Below are positions 8,186-16,804 of a DNA stretch of 50,939 nt, in pieces; the stretch's first letter is position 1; each line of letters opens with the position of its first letter. The notes under the pieces are model-generated. The model was not told the origin of the DNA, searched no databases, and worked only from the letters and a program-made list of their open reading frames with translations. Position numbers and translations under genes: made by a program. This stretch comes from Bizionia paragorgiae. GTDB taxonomy: Bacteria; Bacteroidota; Bacteroidia; Flavobacteriales; Flavobacteriaceae. The stretch covers positions 1-50,939 of the forward strand of contig NZ_FNQK01000023.1 in the NCBI RefSeq assembly GCF_900107625.1. Reading direction: 5' to 3'.

Positions 8186-9394
8186 ATGTTAAAACACCGT
8201 GTTACAACGTGTTTAATTAATTTTTTTATTGCCGCTTTAATGGGATTACTTTTACGGTACACCTTTATAGGCGGCAGTATATTTAATTATCGTTTTTTAA
8301 CCCATGCGCATTCTCATGTTGCCATGTTGGGCTGGGTTTATTTAATGCTTTTCACATTCTATGTTCATTATTTTGTTCCCGAAAAATCAAAATATTACTC
8401 AAGGTTATTCTGGATCACTCAACTAGCGGTTGTAGGTATGATGCTTAGTTTTCCGCTTCAAGGTTATGCTGCCGTTTCCATAAGCTTTTCTACACTGCAT
8501 ATTTTTTGCAGCTACGCCTTTGTATACAGCATTTGGCGAGATATGTCTATTAAAAATCCCACTACAAAAATACTAGTTAAGACCTCTTTAGTATTTATGG
8601 TAATTTCCACTCTAGGCGTTTGGTGTTTAGGGCCTGCTGTTGGACTTTTGGGGCAAGCCTCGGCTTTTTACCAAATCGCCATTCAGTTTTTCTTACATTT
8701 TCAATTTAACGGTTGGTTCTTAATAGCCGCCATCGCCATATTATTTCATAAACTAAGTATAACGCCTTCTAAACAAACAAAGCTATTTATACGTTTACTT
8801 ATAAGCTCTACTGTTATAACAATGGCTCTACCCATACACTGGTTTGCCAATCATCCCCTGCTATATTGGTTTAATTTAATCGGAGTCGTTCTTCAGTTAA
8901 TGGCACTATACTATTTTATTATACTCATTAAATCCCCATTAAAAACTCGGGTAACTCAACACAAATTAAGTTTGAAAATAATCTTTGCTTTCGCCTTGTG
9001 TTGTTTCGTATTAAAAATAATACTACAATCCATTTCGCTAATACCTGAATTTGCGGCAACCTTGCATAACCACCACAACTTTGTAATAGGTTTTATTCAC
9101 CTCACCATGTTGGGTGTTATTAGCGGCTTTCTATTTGCTTTTTTATTTCAATCGAAACTTATCAGAGACAGCAATCTATCAAAAACTGGTGTTTATATTT
9201 TCCTATTTGGAATTGTGAGTACCGAAATTATTTTATTTGCTCAAGGGGCTTCCTTATATTTACAACAGGGTTCGCTCCCTCACTATTACATCATTTTATT
9301 TATAGCAAGTATTTTATTGCCTTTAGGTATTTTACTTCTTCTAATAAGTTTTAAAACACAACAACATGACCTTAAAACCTTTAAAACGCCATGA
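8186..9394 (+). CDS. His-rich 12-helix membrane protein, possibly heme-copper-oxidase-like
   Basis: A 402-residue polytopic inner-membrane protein with about 12 predicted helices. The end of the first loop and second helix has THAHSHVAMLGWV, with His40, His42 and His44. A late helix pair has HNHHNFVIGFIHLTMLGV. His clusters at helix ends resemble heme ligand sites of oxidase or nitric-oxide-reductase catalytic subunits, and such proteins are often labelled cytochrome oxidase subunit I-like. The full oxidase ligand set cannot be confirmed by eye. It starts 5 bases after ric and overlaps the hemerythrin gene by 29 bases, so an NO- or O2-related role is plausible. NnrS-like is an alternative. 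Function is unproven. Confidence 0.6.
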   Translation: MLKHRVTTCLINFFIAALMGLLLRYTFIGGSIFNYRFLTHAHSHVAMLGWVYLMLFTFYVHYFVPEKSKYYSRLFWITQLAVVGMMLSFPLQGYAAVSISFSTLHIFCSYAFVYSIWRDMSIKNPTTKILVKTSLVFMVISTLGVWCLGPAVGLLGQASAFYQIAIQFFLHFQFNGWFLIAAIAILFHKLSITPSKQTKLFIRLLISSTVITMALPIHWFANHPLLYWFNLIGVVLQLMALYYFIILIKSPLKTRVTQHKLSLKIIFAFALCCFVLKIILQSISLIPEFAATLHNHHNFVIGFIHLTMLGVISGFLFAFLFQSKLIRDSNLSKTGVYIFLFGIVSTEIILFAQGASLYLQQGSLPHYYIILFIASILLPLGILLLLISFKTQQHDLKTFKTP

Positions 9395-9827
9395 GGCTCT
9401 AAAACCCCTAAGTCGCGAACACCATCACGGCTTATTATTAGCATGGAAAATAAGATCTGGATTAAGTAAAAACATCCCTTTAGAACGTATAAAAACCTAT
9501 GCCGATTGGTTTTATAAAAACCATTTAATTCCGCATTTTGAGTTAGAAGAAACTGAGATTTTCACGATTTTAGCCCCTAATCACGACCTTGTTCAAAAGG
9601 CATTAGAAGACCATAAAAGAATCCATCACCTATTTTCAAAGGCAGCTGATTTAGATAGCGCTTTACCGGCTATAGAAAAAGCGGTGAATGATCATATTCG
9701 ATTTGAAGAACGCATTCTGTTTCCAGAAATACAAAACCATGCTACTGAAGCTCAAATGGCTCATATAGAAAAAATTCATCAACCAGAAGATTTTAAAGAC
9801 AATCTGGATGATGAATTTTGGAAATAA
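9366..9827 (+). CDS. Hemerythrin-domain protein
   Basis: A 153-residue single-domain protein of the hemerythrin/HHE family, expected to bind a di-iron centre in a four-helix bundle. Ligand-type segments are LSREHHHGLLLAWK near 15-28, HFELEETEIF, LEDHKRIHHLF and HIRFEERILFPEI. The start codon lies inside the previous gene (29-base overlap). The start is supported by the family-typical opening LKPLSREHHHGL soon after it. A possible role is binding or sensing O2 or NO, or assisting Ric (inference). No signal peptide is seen, so it is cytosolic. Confidence 0.85.
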   Translation: MTLKPLKRHEALKPLSREHHHGLLLAWKIRSGLSKNIPLERIKTYADWFYKNHLIPHFELEETEIFTILAPNHDLVQKALEDHKRIHHLFSKAADLDSALPAIEKAVNDHIRFEERILFPEIQNHATEAQMAHIEKIHQPEDFKDNLDDEFWK

Positions 9828-9850
9828 AATAGCACGCTCTGTGTTACTTA

Positions 9851-11113
9851 TTACTGTTTTAATGACGACTTAAACAAACTAGGTTTTACTGTTACCATAG
9901 CCCAAGCCCAATTGGTCGTTGCCTTGTGATTACCTCCTTTTAAAACCTGTAATGATTCGGTGCCAAATAACTGAGAGTATCCCACTTGAAAACTAACGTC
10001 TTTTTGCCAATTATAAGTCAGCTGTAAATCTATTTCGGTCCCTAAGTAATCGTCCATAACTTGATTACTAGAATTTACAACCTGTGCTGCCGACCAAAAC
10101 ATATGAGGTATAAGGTTGACTTTTAGTTTATTTTTCTGATACTTTAAATTAACATAAGCATCAAGCAATCCTACAGAATTAGAATGGTTACCCACATAAA
10201 AATAATCCATAGCGCCATTAAATTTATGATTGGTTCCAAACCACGGTGTAAAAGACACCATATCAGAAGATGTGGTATTCATATCGGTACCCGATAAATA
10301 CTCTGCCCCAAGACCAGTAGTAAAATGAGCATTTAGTTTATAGTTAAATTGTGCAGCTATATTAACAGCATGTACATCTCTATTTGCAATTTTACCCGTT
10401 TGATAATACAACCACCCTTCAGCTTCTAAATTGTTTTCAGAAAATGACAGTTGTGTACCTAGTGTTTGATTATAAGCAACCTCTTCCTTTTGAGGTTCGG
10501 CATAGTAAGTTAATCCGTTGTTTAAAACTAAGAAACTAAGTCCTAAATTATTAACTGCCGTATGGTACCACAGGTATTGAAAAGTTTTATAATTATTTAG
10601 TGTATAATCCAGCCGTGATAAAGATTCGGAAGATGCATTTAGCGCTAACCCCAATTCAAAATGGTGGTTAGTATTGGGTTTATAAATAGCTAAAACAGCA
10701 TCATGACTTCTCGCTTGTTGTGCCCATCCCACGCTTCCAAATAGCCGCTGATTGTCGTAAACTATTTCTTGACGTCCCAATTTAAGATCGAATTGCGGTG
10801 TTAACCTTAATTTCGCCCAAGCTTCATGAATACTTAGCCCGTTTTTATCGGCGCTGTTTAAAGTAGGTACATCTCCCCAAACACGCACGTCTTGAACACT
10901 CAAATACCCCTCGAAATAGGTGTTTTTATAATCAAAATTTAATCGCGTACGCTGTGAAATAAAGGCTGCAGCATCTAAAGAATCTACAGGCAAGGTTTTA
11001 TATCCATTTCTATATTCAAACCGTGGTCTTAATTCGGCCGACACCCCAAAATCTTGAGCAGACATCCATTGGCTGATAGCTAAGAATAAAAATACTACAA
11101 CATAATTTTTCAT
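9851..11113 (-). CDS. Alginate-export-family outer-membrane beta-barrel
   Basis: A 420-residue protein with an N-terminal signal peptide (AISQWMSAQ as cleavage region). It then has alternating aromatic and polar segments typical of an outer-membrane barrel, such as GVSAELRPRFEYRNGY and SQRTRLNFDYKN. That N-terminal pattern is characteristic of the alginate export (AlgE-like) family. It is the last gene of the minus-strand nirK operon, 34 bases after the Sco gene. In this context it may be a porin for a small anion or for copper (inference); no alginate genes are nearby. The family is broad, so substrate is open. Confidence 0.75.
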   Translation of the reverse strand: MKNYVVVFLFLAISQWMSAQDFGVSAELRPRFEYRNGYKTLPVDSLDAAAFISQRTRLNFDYKNTYFEGYLSVQDVRVWGDVPTLNSADKNGLSIHEAWAKLRLTPQFDLKLGRQEIVYDNQRLFGSVGWAQQARSHDAVLAIYKPNTNHHFELGLALNASSESLSRLDYTLNNYKTFQYLWYHTAVNNLGLSFLVLNNGLTYYAEPQKEEVAYNQTLGTQLSFSENNLEAEGWLYYQTGKIANRDVHAVNIAAQFNYKLNAHFTTGLGAEYLSGTDMNTTSSDMVSFTPWFGTNHKFNGAMDYFYVGNHSNSVGLLDAYVNLKYQKNKLKVNLIPHMFWSAAQVVNSSNQVMDDYLGTEIDLQLTYNWQKDVSFQVGYSQLFGTESLQVLKGGNHKATTNWAWAMVTVKPSLFKSSLKQ

Positions 11114-11147
11114 ACTATGGTATTTAATAAATATTACTGATGTTTGC

Positions 11148-11864
11148 TTACGGAGTTACTTCCAAAATAGAAGCAATAGTCTCTTTGTTATTTACTCCTA
11201 ATCCTTCTTGTTGATGCATTAACTCCCCCTCGGCATTAAAAACCGATATAATGTTAGAGTGTGAAAAATCTATAGGTGATATCTCTTTGTATTTTACCGA
11301 TAATACGTTGGCAAACTCTCGTACACCCCCTACTGTACCTTGTAAAAATGTCCAATGAGAATCGTCCATTTGATTTTCGATAGCAAAGTCCTTTAAACGC
11401 TCAGGTGTATCTACTTCGGGATCGATACTCACCAAAACGAAATCAATGTTTTTTAATTTATCTTTAGGAATTTGAGCTTCAATATTACGCATATCGGCAA
11501 CTAATCTAGGGCAAGCTGCTTTACACGAGGTGTAAATCATGACCATCACTAAGGTTTTTCCTTTTAATGCTTTCAGCTGAAACTCTTCACCTTCTTCATT
11601 ACGCCAGGTGGAGGTTAAGTTAAAAATAGACTCCTCAGAAATCTCATCATTATCAGCTTTCACTTTTGCTTCCGTCGATTCTACCTGTTTTAAATCCATT
11701 TTACACACAGGGCAAGTCCCTTCTGAATTATAGACTTTATCACCTTCACAAAGCATAGGGCATTGGTACTCAACGGCCATGGCCTGATCTTTTGAATCTG
11801 ACTTACAACTCTGAAAAGCGACCATAGTGAAGATTAATACTATAGTATATTGTAATATTTTCAT
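11148..11864 (-). CDS. Sco-family copper chaperone lipoprotein with N-terminal metal-binding domain
   Basis: A 238-residue protein. Lipobox AFQSC with Cys20 is followed by a small heavy-metal-binding segment containing C35-PML-C39 and C51-PV-C54. The Sco1/SenC thioredoxin-like domain covers about residues 78-235. It has the copper motif C114-KAA-C118-P, SIDPEVDTPE around 147-155 and the distal His202. Sco proteins deliver copper to cuproenzymes, classically the CuA site of cytochrome oxidase. Position in the nirK operon, 7 bases after the nirV-like gene, suggests delivery to NirK (inference). The fused CxxxC/CxxC module is an extra copper-handling site. Confidence 0.9.
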   Translation of the reverse strand: MKILQYTIVLIFTMVAFQSCKSDSKDQAMAVEYQCPMLCEGDKVYNSEGTCPVCKMDLKQVESTEAKVKADNDEISEESIFNLTSTWRNEEGEEFQLKALKGKTLVMVMIYTSCKAACPRLVADMRNIEAQIPKDKLKNIDFVLVSIDPEVDTPERLKDFAIENQMDDSHWTFLQGTVGGVREFANVLSVKYKEISPIDFSHSNIISVFNAEGELMHQQEGLGVNNKETIASILEVTP

Positions 11865-11871
11865 TGGATTT

Positions 11872-12651
11872 TTATTTAGTTACGGGTTTTACACATCTAA
11901 ACCCTAAGTTTTTCATTGAATACTTTGCTTTTAAGCTACCACGAGTGGCGTAACGCATAAAAGCAGCGTAATTCATTAAATCGGTGGCATTTACCGCCGC
12001 ACTACCACAAAACAAATCAGTGTCTTTATCCACATCTTTTCTAGATTCTCCAGTAATTAAAACCGAATTAAAATCTAAAGTCCATTCCCAAACTAATCCG
12101 TGTAAATCATGTACACCCCAGGCATTTTTAGCATTCATACCAATAGTATTTTCATTAGATCGTGGCGATTCATACCAAGCTAAAATTTGCTTATTATATT
12201 CTGGTTTTACACGGGCATCCTTGGTTGTTTCGTCTGCCATAGCCGCGTATTCCCATTCATCTACTGTAGGTAATCGTTTACCTTGATCTTCACAATACGC
12301 TTTAGCTGCAAACCAAGACACGTAAGTTACAGGGCTATTGGGCTTGGCTGAAGGCTTAATAGTCTGGTCACTTTCCCAATTGGACAAATACATTTTATCG
12401 GTAAACAATTTTAAAGCTTTCGATTTTTGCCAATTCGGGTTCTCTTTAAGAAAATCGCTATATTCTGCATTCGAAACCGGATAAATATCCATTTCAAAAT
12501 CTTTGATTTCTACGACTGTAGAATCGCGACCATACAACGGAATATAGCGACTACCAGTTATGTAAACCATACCTTCAGACTGTGCAAATAAATTGCTATG
12601 CAGCACTAAAGCCATACTAAAAATGAACAGTTTAAAGGTGAGGTCTTTCAT
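11872..12651 (-). CDS. NirV-like formylglycine-generating-enzyme-family protein
   Basis: A 259-residue exported protein: the signal peptide ends near LHSNLFAQ. It has a single FGE-sulfatase (SUMF1) domain. Family segments are VSNAEYSDFL, SPVTYVSWFAAKAYCEDQGK, RLPTVDEWEYAA, VWEWTLDF and the final GFRC. Genes of this family next to nirK are named nirV in denitrifiers, although their role is not settled (known). It is 11 bases downstream of nirK and 7 bases upstream of the Sco gene on the same strand. A sulfatase-activating role is unlikely because no sulfatase is nearby. Confidence 0.85.
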   Translation of the reverse strand: MKDLTFKLFIFSMALVLHSNLFAQSEGMVYITGSRYIPLYGRDSTVVEIKDFEMDIYPVSNAEYSDFLKENPNWQKSKALKLFTDKMYLSNWESDQTIKPSAKPNSPVTYVSWFAAKAYCEDQGKRLPTVDEWEYAAMADETTKDARVKPEYNKQILAWYESPRSNENTIGMNAKNAWGVHDLHGLVWEWTLDFNSVLITGESRKDVDKDTDLFCGSAAVNATDLMNYAAFMRYATRGSLKAKYSMKNLGFRCVKPVTK

Positions 12652-12662
12652 TATTATAACTC

Positions 12663-14135
12663 TTATTTTTGATTTTTAACTTTTTGCACCATCTCTCTTG
12701 TAATGACTTTACCAGAGTTCCCCCAACTATTATAAACGTAGGTTAACACATTAGCAACTTCATCAGGAGATAACATTTGACGCGTCATAACACTATTATA
12801 TTTAACGCCATTTACTGTGATTTCTCCCGTTAAACCATTCACCACAGCACTAATTGCACGATCAACATCTGCGTTTAAGTAATCTGATTTTGCCAATGGA
12901 GGGAATGCATTTGGCACACCTTGTCCTTCAGATTGGTGACAAGCGAAACAGTTTTGCATGTAAACTTGTTTTCCAAATTCCATTTGCTCATCAAATGATT
13001 TTGCTGGAATATCTGCTTCAACAATCTCATCGGTTGTCGGCATATTTTGTATCCCTGGACCTTCTGGTAAATAGATACCTTCACGGATTTCACCTGAATA
13101 GATTTTCTTATTTTCTTCTCCTTCAACTTTTAGCATTCCTAGCGCACCTTTATTAAACGCTCTAAAAATAGAGTGATCTACTAAAACTAAGGTACCGGGA
13201 ACATCTACTCTAAATTCTACGATTGCAGCACCACCGGCAGGAATTAAAGTCGTTTGAATGTTTTCATTAATTAAATCACCACCTTCAACATAAACTTTGT
13301 CAAAGATTTCACCAATGACGTGAAAAGAAGATACTAAGTTTGGACCTCCATTTCCAACAAACAGTCTTACCGTTTCTCCCACTTTAGCAGTAATAGCATT
13401 ATCTCCTGTTAACGCACCTACACTACCATTAAAAACAACGTAATCTGCATTTTCATCAACAGCTTTCTGCATATCGAAAGGCTGTAAACCACGCTCTCCA
13501 TTTTTACCTTTAGTATAAAAATCCCCTTGCATGATATAGTATTCTTTATCTACTTCTGGTAAACCACCTTCTGGTTCTACAAGAATAAGTCCGTACATTC
13601 CATTAGCGATATGCATTCCTACTGGAGCGGTAGCACAATGGTACACGTAAAGTCCTGGATTTAGTGTTTTAAATGAGAATGTTTTCTCATGTCCCGGTGC
13701 TACAAAAGAAGACTCTGCTCCTCCCCCAGGTCCCGTAACGGCATGTAAATCGATATTGTGAGGTAGCTTGTTATCGGGGTGGTTAGACAGTGTGAATTCC
13801 ACCTCGTCACCAACACGAGTTCTAATAAAACTTCCTGGAACAGAACCACCAAAGGTCCAGTAATTATAAGTTGTTCCATCGGTCATTGTTCCTACTTGCT
13901 CTAAGATTTCCATATTAACAACAAGTTTCTTTGCCTTACGACGACCTATAGGAGTTGGAACGTGTGGCGGCGCTGTAAGTTCTGCAAGCATTTCTTGATT
14001 TACTGCAATCTCAGCAGGCGCTTTTTCGCTTGTTTCTTTTTCGTTAAAACAAGACACCATTAGTAATGTCGACATAAAAAAGACGGTGCTTTTTATGGCC
14101 ATTTTCGGGTTTAAATTTAATTTTACTGATTTCAT
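12663..14135 (-). CDS. nirK: Copper nitrite reductase NirK with C-terminal cytochrome c domain
   Basis: A 490-residue lipoprotein (MVSC, Cys29) reducing nitrite to nitric oxide in the periplasm. All copper positions are present. Type 1: His126, Cys167, His175, Met180. Type 2: His131, His166, His321. The catalytic Asp129 and His272 are also present. A heme c domain follows, with C396-FA-C399-H400 and candidate distal Met450 or Met454. The fused cytochrome probably passes electrons to the type 1 copper (known for such fusions). It is the first gene of a four-gene minus-strand operon with the nirV-like, Sco and porin genes. An alternative start at residue 12 would still keep the signal peptide. 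Confidence 0.96.
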   Translation of the reverse strand: MKSVKLNLNPKMAIKSTVFFMSTLLMVSCFNEKETSEKAPAEIAVNQEMLAELTAPPHVPTPIGRRKAKKLVVNMEILEQVGTMTDGTTYNYWTFGGSVPGSFIRTRVGDEVEFTLSNHPDNKLPHNIDLHAVTGPGGGAESSFVAPGHEKTFSFKTLNPGLYVYHCATAPVGMHIANGMYGLILVEPEGGLPEVDKEYYIMQGDFYTKGKNGERGLQPFDMQKAVDENADYVVFNGSVGALTGDNAITAKVGETVRLFVGNGGPNLVSSFHVIGEIFDKVYVEGGDLINENIQTTLIPAGGAAIVEFRVDVPGTLVLVDHSIFRAFNKGALGMLKVEGEENKKIYSGEIREGIYLPEGPGIQNMPTTDEIVEADIPAKSFDEQMEFGKQVYMQNCFACHQSEGQGVPNAFPPLAKSDYLNADVDRAISAVVNGLTGEITVNGVKYNSVMTRQMLSPDEVANVLTYVYNSWGNSGKVITREMVQKVKNQK

Positions 14136-14153
14136 ATTGTATTCGAGTTAGTT

Positions 14154-14161
14154 TAAAGTTA
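14154..14161 (-). promoter_or_regulatory. -7-like promoter box of nirK
   Basis: On the minus strand this reads TAACTTTA, one base off TAnnTTTG. It lies 18 bases upstream of the nirK start codon and 20 bases from the nearer arm of the inverted repeat. Confidence 0.35.
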
Positions 14162-14181
14162 TAACTTTTTGATAGTGTAAA

Positions 14182-14207
14182 ATTAAAGGATATCGAGCTC
14201 CTTTAAT
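14182..14207. promoter_or_regulatory. Candidate operator upstream of nirK (ATTAAAGGA-N8-TCCTTTAAT)
   Basis: A perfect 9+9 inverted repeat with an 8-base spacer. Its centre lies about 45 bases upstream of the start point predicted from the box at 14154-14161, close to where a class II activator of the CRP/FNR type binds. A degenerate copy with the same spacing precedes ric. The regulator is unknown. Confidence 0.5.
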
Positions 14208-14429
14208 ATGACAATTATCATCTTTCTTAAAATTATCTTAAATAATTTTTTAATACTGATGAAACCACGAGGAATTTGGATTAAAACAGATAATTTCAGG
14301 ATTGTATAGTGCGCTAAATTGCTTGGTGGTGATAAAAAAACATGCTATAAAAAAACTAATATACCCGTTAACCATCAGTGAGTAGGAACTTTAACACGAT
14401 ATCTTCATCGTCTATTTCCCTATTTAAGC

Positions 14430-14443
14430 ACTTGTTAACAAGT
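14430..14443. promoter_or_regulatory. 14-base perfect palindrome upstream of parA
   Basis: ACTTGTTAACAAGT is its own reverse complement. It lies 60 bases before the parA start. It does not match the common parS core (CACGTG centre), so a regulatory site is more likely than a ParB loading site. Confidence 0.3.
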
Positions 14444-14503
14444 TCAATTTTTATTAGTCGTAAATAATTGTATTTTTACGCGTACTAAAATCTAAATAAT
14501 TTA

Positions 14504-15268
14504 ATGGGTAAAATCATTGCAATTGCCAATCAAAAAGGGGGAGTCGGTAAAACGACAACGTCTGTAAACTTAGCAGCCTCGTTAGGTGTGCTAGAGAAAA
14601 AAGTCCTTTTAATAGATGCCGACCCTCAGGCTAACTCGACTTCTGGTTTAGGAATTGATGTTGAAACTGTCGAGATCGGAACCTATCAACTATTAGAACA
14701 TACCAACAGTGCCCGCGACGCAATAATAAATACCAGCACGCCCAATTTAGATATTATTCCTGCACATATTGACTTAGTGGCTATAGAAATAGAACTTGTT
14801 GATAAGGAAAACCGCGAGTATATGTTAAAGAAAGCGCTTGAAGAAATAGTAGACGATTACGATTACATTTTAATTGACTGTGCCCCTTCTTTAGGCTTAT
14901 TAACTTTAAATGCATTAACGGCTGCTCACTCGGTAATTATTCCAATTCAGTGTGAATATTTTGCATTGGAAGGTTTAGGGAAATTATTAAACACGATAAA
15001 AAGTGTTCAAAAAATACACAATACAAATTTAGATATTGAAGGCTTACTACTTACCATGTACGATTCGCGTTTGCGTTTATCTAACCAAGTGGTAGAAGAA
15101 GTACAAAAGCATTTTAACGATATGGTATTTCAAACCATCATACAGCGAAATGTGCGTTTAAGCGAAGCCCCTAGTTACGGTGAAAGTATTATTAATTATG
15201 ATGCTAGTAGTAAAGGAGCGGTAAATTATTTAAGTTTAGCTAAGGAAATCATTAACAAAAACTCCTAA
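14504..15268 (+). CDS. parA: Chromosome partitioning ATPase ParA/Soj
   Basis: A 254-residue cytosolic ATPase. The deviant Walker A KGGVGKTT occupies residues 11-18, with the signature Lys11 and the catalytic Lys16. LLIDADPQANST follows, and DYILIDCAPSLG is the Walker B region. The length fits the chromosomal Soj type, without the N-terminal extension of plasmid ParAs. ParA segregates ParB-bound origin regions. It is followed after 3 bases by parB, then by DUF5683, dapB and lepB, a gene order I associate with Bacteroidota chromosomes. The terminal VNYLSLAKEII is typical for the family. Confidence 0.95.
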   Translation: MGKIIAIANQKGGVGKTTTSVNLAASLGVLEKKVLLIDADPQANSTSGLGIDVETVEIGTYQLLEHTNSARDAIINTSTPNLDIIPAHIDLVAIEIELVDKENREYMLKKALEEIVDDYDYILIDCAPSLGLLTLNALTAAHSVIIPIQCEYFALEGLGKLLNTIKSVQKIHNTNLDIEGLLLTMYDSRLRLSNQVVEEVQKHFNDMVFQTIIQRNVRLSEAPSYGESIINYDASSKGAVNYLSLAKEIINKNS

Positions 15269-15271
15269 ACA

Positions 15272-16180
15272 ATGGCGAAGGCAACGAAGAAACAGGCATT
15301 AGGAAGAGGACTTTCGGCCCTATTAAAAGATCCGAGTAATGACATACAATCTGTACAAGATAAAAATGCAGATAAAGTAATTGGTAATATTGTTGATTTA
15401 GAATTAGCTTCTATTGAAGTCAATCCCTTTCAACCACGTACAAATTTTAACGAAGAGTCTTTACGTGAATTGGCATCTTCAATAAAAGAGTTGGGTGTTA
15501 TACAACCTATTACAGTACGTAAATTAGGATTTGAAAAATACCAATTAGTTTCTGGAGAGCGTCGTTTTAGAGCTTCAAAATTAATTGGATTAGAAACTAT
15601 TCCTGCCTACATCCGTATTGCAAACGACCAAGAGAGTCTAGAAATGGCCTTGGTAGAAAACATACAGCGACAGGATTTAGACCCTATAGAAATTGCTTTA
15701 TCTTACCAACGCTTAATTGATGAGATTCAATTAACCCAAGAGCAAATGAGTGATCGTGTAGGTAAAAAACGCTCTACGATTGCCAATTATTTGCGTTTGT
15801 TAAAACTAGACCCGATTATTCAAACAGGTATGCGCGATGGCTTTTTATCTATGGGTCATGGTCGTGCTATTATTAATATAGAAGACCAAAGCATACAATT
15901 AGATATTTACGAAAAAATTATAGCCAATAAATTATCGGTTAGAGAGACTGAGGCTTTAGTTAAAAACTATAATGAAACGAGCCAAGTCGTTGTTCCTAAA
16001 AAGAAACCGACTCAAGAGCTCCCTGTATATATTAAAAAGGGAATTAAAGATTTCTCTGAATACTTTGGCAATAAAATTGACGTTAAAGTTTCTAGTAATG
16101 GAAAGGGTAAAATCTCTATCCCCTTTCATTCTGAAGAGGATTTTAATCGCATAAAAAAGTTAGTTGAGAGTGCTAAATAA
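15272..16180 (+). CDS. parB: Chromosome partitioning protein ParB/Spo0J
   Basis: A 302-residue protein that binds parS and slides as a CTP-dependent clamp (family knowledge). The N-terminus has KQALGRGLSALL, the ParA-stimulating segment. The ParB/Srx domain contains NPFQPRTNF, VIQPITVRK and the box SGERRFRASK. The helix-turn-helix region includes VGKKRSTIANYLRLLKL. The C-terminal dimerisation part ends the protein. It begins 3 bases after parA and overlaps the next gene by 17 bases. No parS-like sequence was recognised in this window. Confidence 0.95.
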   Translation: MAKATKKQALGRGLSALLKDPSNDIQSVQDKNADKVIGNIVDLELASIEVNPFQPRTNFNEESLRELASSIKELGVIQPITVRKLGFEKYQLVSGERRFRASKLIGLETIPAYIRIANDQESLEMALVENIQRQDLDPIEIALSYQRLIDEIQLTQEQMSDRVGKKRSTIANYLRLLKLDPIIQTGMRDGFLSMGHGRAIINIEDQSIQLDIYEKIIANKLSVRETEALVKNYNETSQVVVPKKKPTQELPVYIKKGIKDFSEYFGNKIDVKVSSNGKGKISIPFHSEEDFNRIKKLVESAK

Positions 16181-16772
16181 AACCATAATAGCTTGTGTAC
16201 TTTGTATTGCTTGTACTTTTTCCGCTTTAGCGCAAACAAAAAAAGGCAGTGACAGTACAGCTACAAAAAGTATGGCCGAGCCACTAACGGTAGCTTTAGA
16301 TTCGACTCAAGTGCGTCATAAAATTAATCCGTTAGCCCCCTCTCGCGCCGCTTTTTACTCCGCTATTTTACCTGGCTTAGGACAGGCTTACAATAAGAAA
16401 TATTGGAAAATCCCTATTGTTTACGCTGCCATTGGTACTGGAATCTATTTTTATATTGATAATAATAATGAATATAAAAAAGTGCGAAATGCTTACAAGC
16501 GCAGATTAGCTGGTTTTAATGACGACCAATTTCAGGGCCGGTTAACCGATGATGGTCTTAGAGAAGCACAAAAAACATTACGCCGAAACAAAGAACTTTC
16601 TCTATTGGTTACCGTTGGCTTATACGCCTTAAATATTATTGATGCCAACGTAGATGCGCATTTACTACAATATAATATTGACGATAATTTATCTTTCAAA
16701 CCGCATTATAAAATTGATGCGTTTGATAACAGTGGGAGTTTAGGTCTTACTTTTAATCTAAAATTAGATTAA
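16164..16772 (+). CDS. DUF5683-domain membrane protein
   Basis: A 202-residue protein with an N-terminal signal peptide (CTFSALAQ). The DUF5683 core contains APSRAAFYSAILPGLGQAYN and YWKIPIVYAAIGTGIYFY. Two or three hydrophobic helices lie within residues 65-165. The family is known as a conserved companion of parAB and dapB in Bacteroidota, but its function is unknown to me. The start lies inside parB (17-base overlap), which suggests coupled translation. A partner role in envelope biogenesis is only a guess from the neighbouring lepB. Confidence 0.85.
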   Translation: MRVLNKTIIACVLCIACTFSALAQTKKGSDSTATKSMAEPLTVALDSTQVRHKINPLAPSRAAFYSAILPGLGQAYNKKYWKIPIVYAAIGTGIYFYIDNNNEYKKVRNAYKRRLAGFNDDQFQGRLTDDGLREAQKTLRRNKELSLLVTVGLYALNIIDANVDAHLLQYNIDDNLSFKPHYKIDAFDNSGSLGLTFNLKLD

Positions 16773-16804
16773 CATCTTAAAATGTTATAAATCCTTTTAT
16801 TATA

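Larger units (their letters stand above)
14136..14503. other. Divergent nirK/parA intergenic region
   Basis: No ORF. It holds the nirK promoter side with the 9+9 inverted repeat at 14182-14207 and a -7-like box at 14154-14161 (minus). A perfect 14-base palindrome at 14430-14443 lies near parA. Between about 14210 and 14425 I see nothing recognisable. Confidence 0.6.

Noticed and set aside
12854-13156. Open frames on both strands within nirK
   Set aside because: Both overlap the conserved heme c and linker coding part of nirK and give compositionally odd peptides. They are shadows of the real frame.
14136-14503. parS site near parAB
   Set aside because: The palindrome here has a TTAA centre instead of the CACGTG-type centre of known parS sites, so I list it only as a candidate regulatory site.
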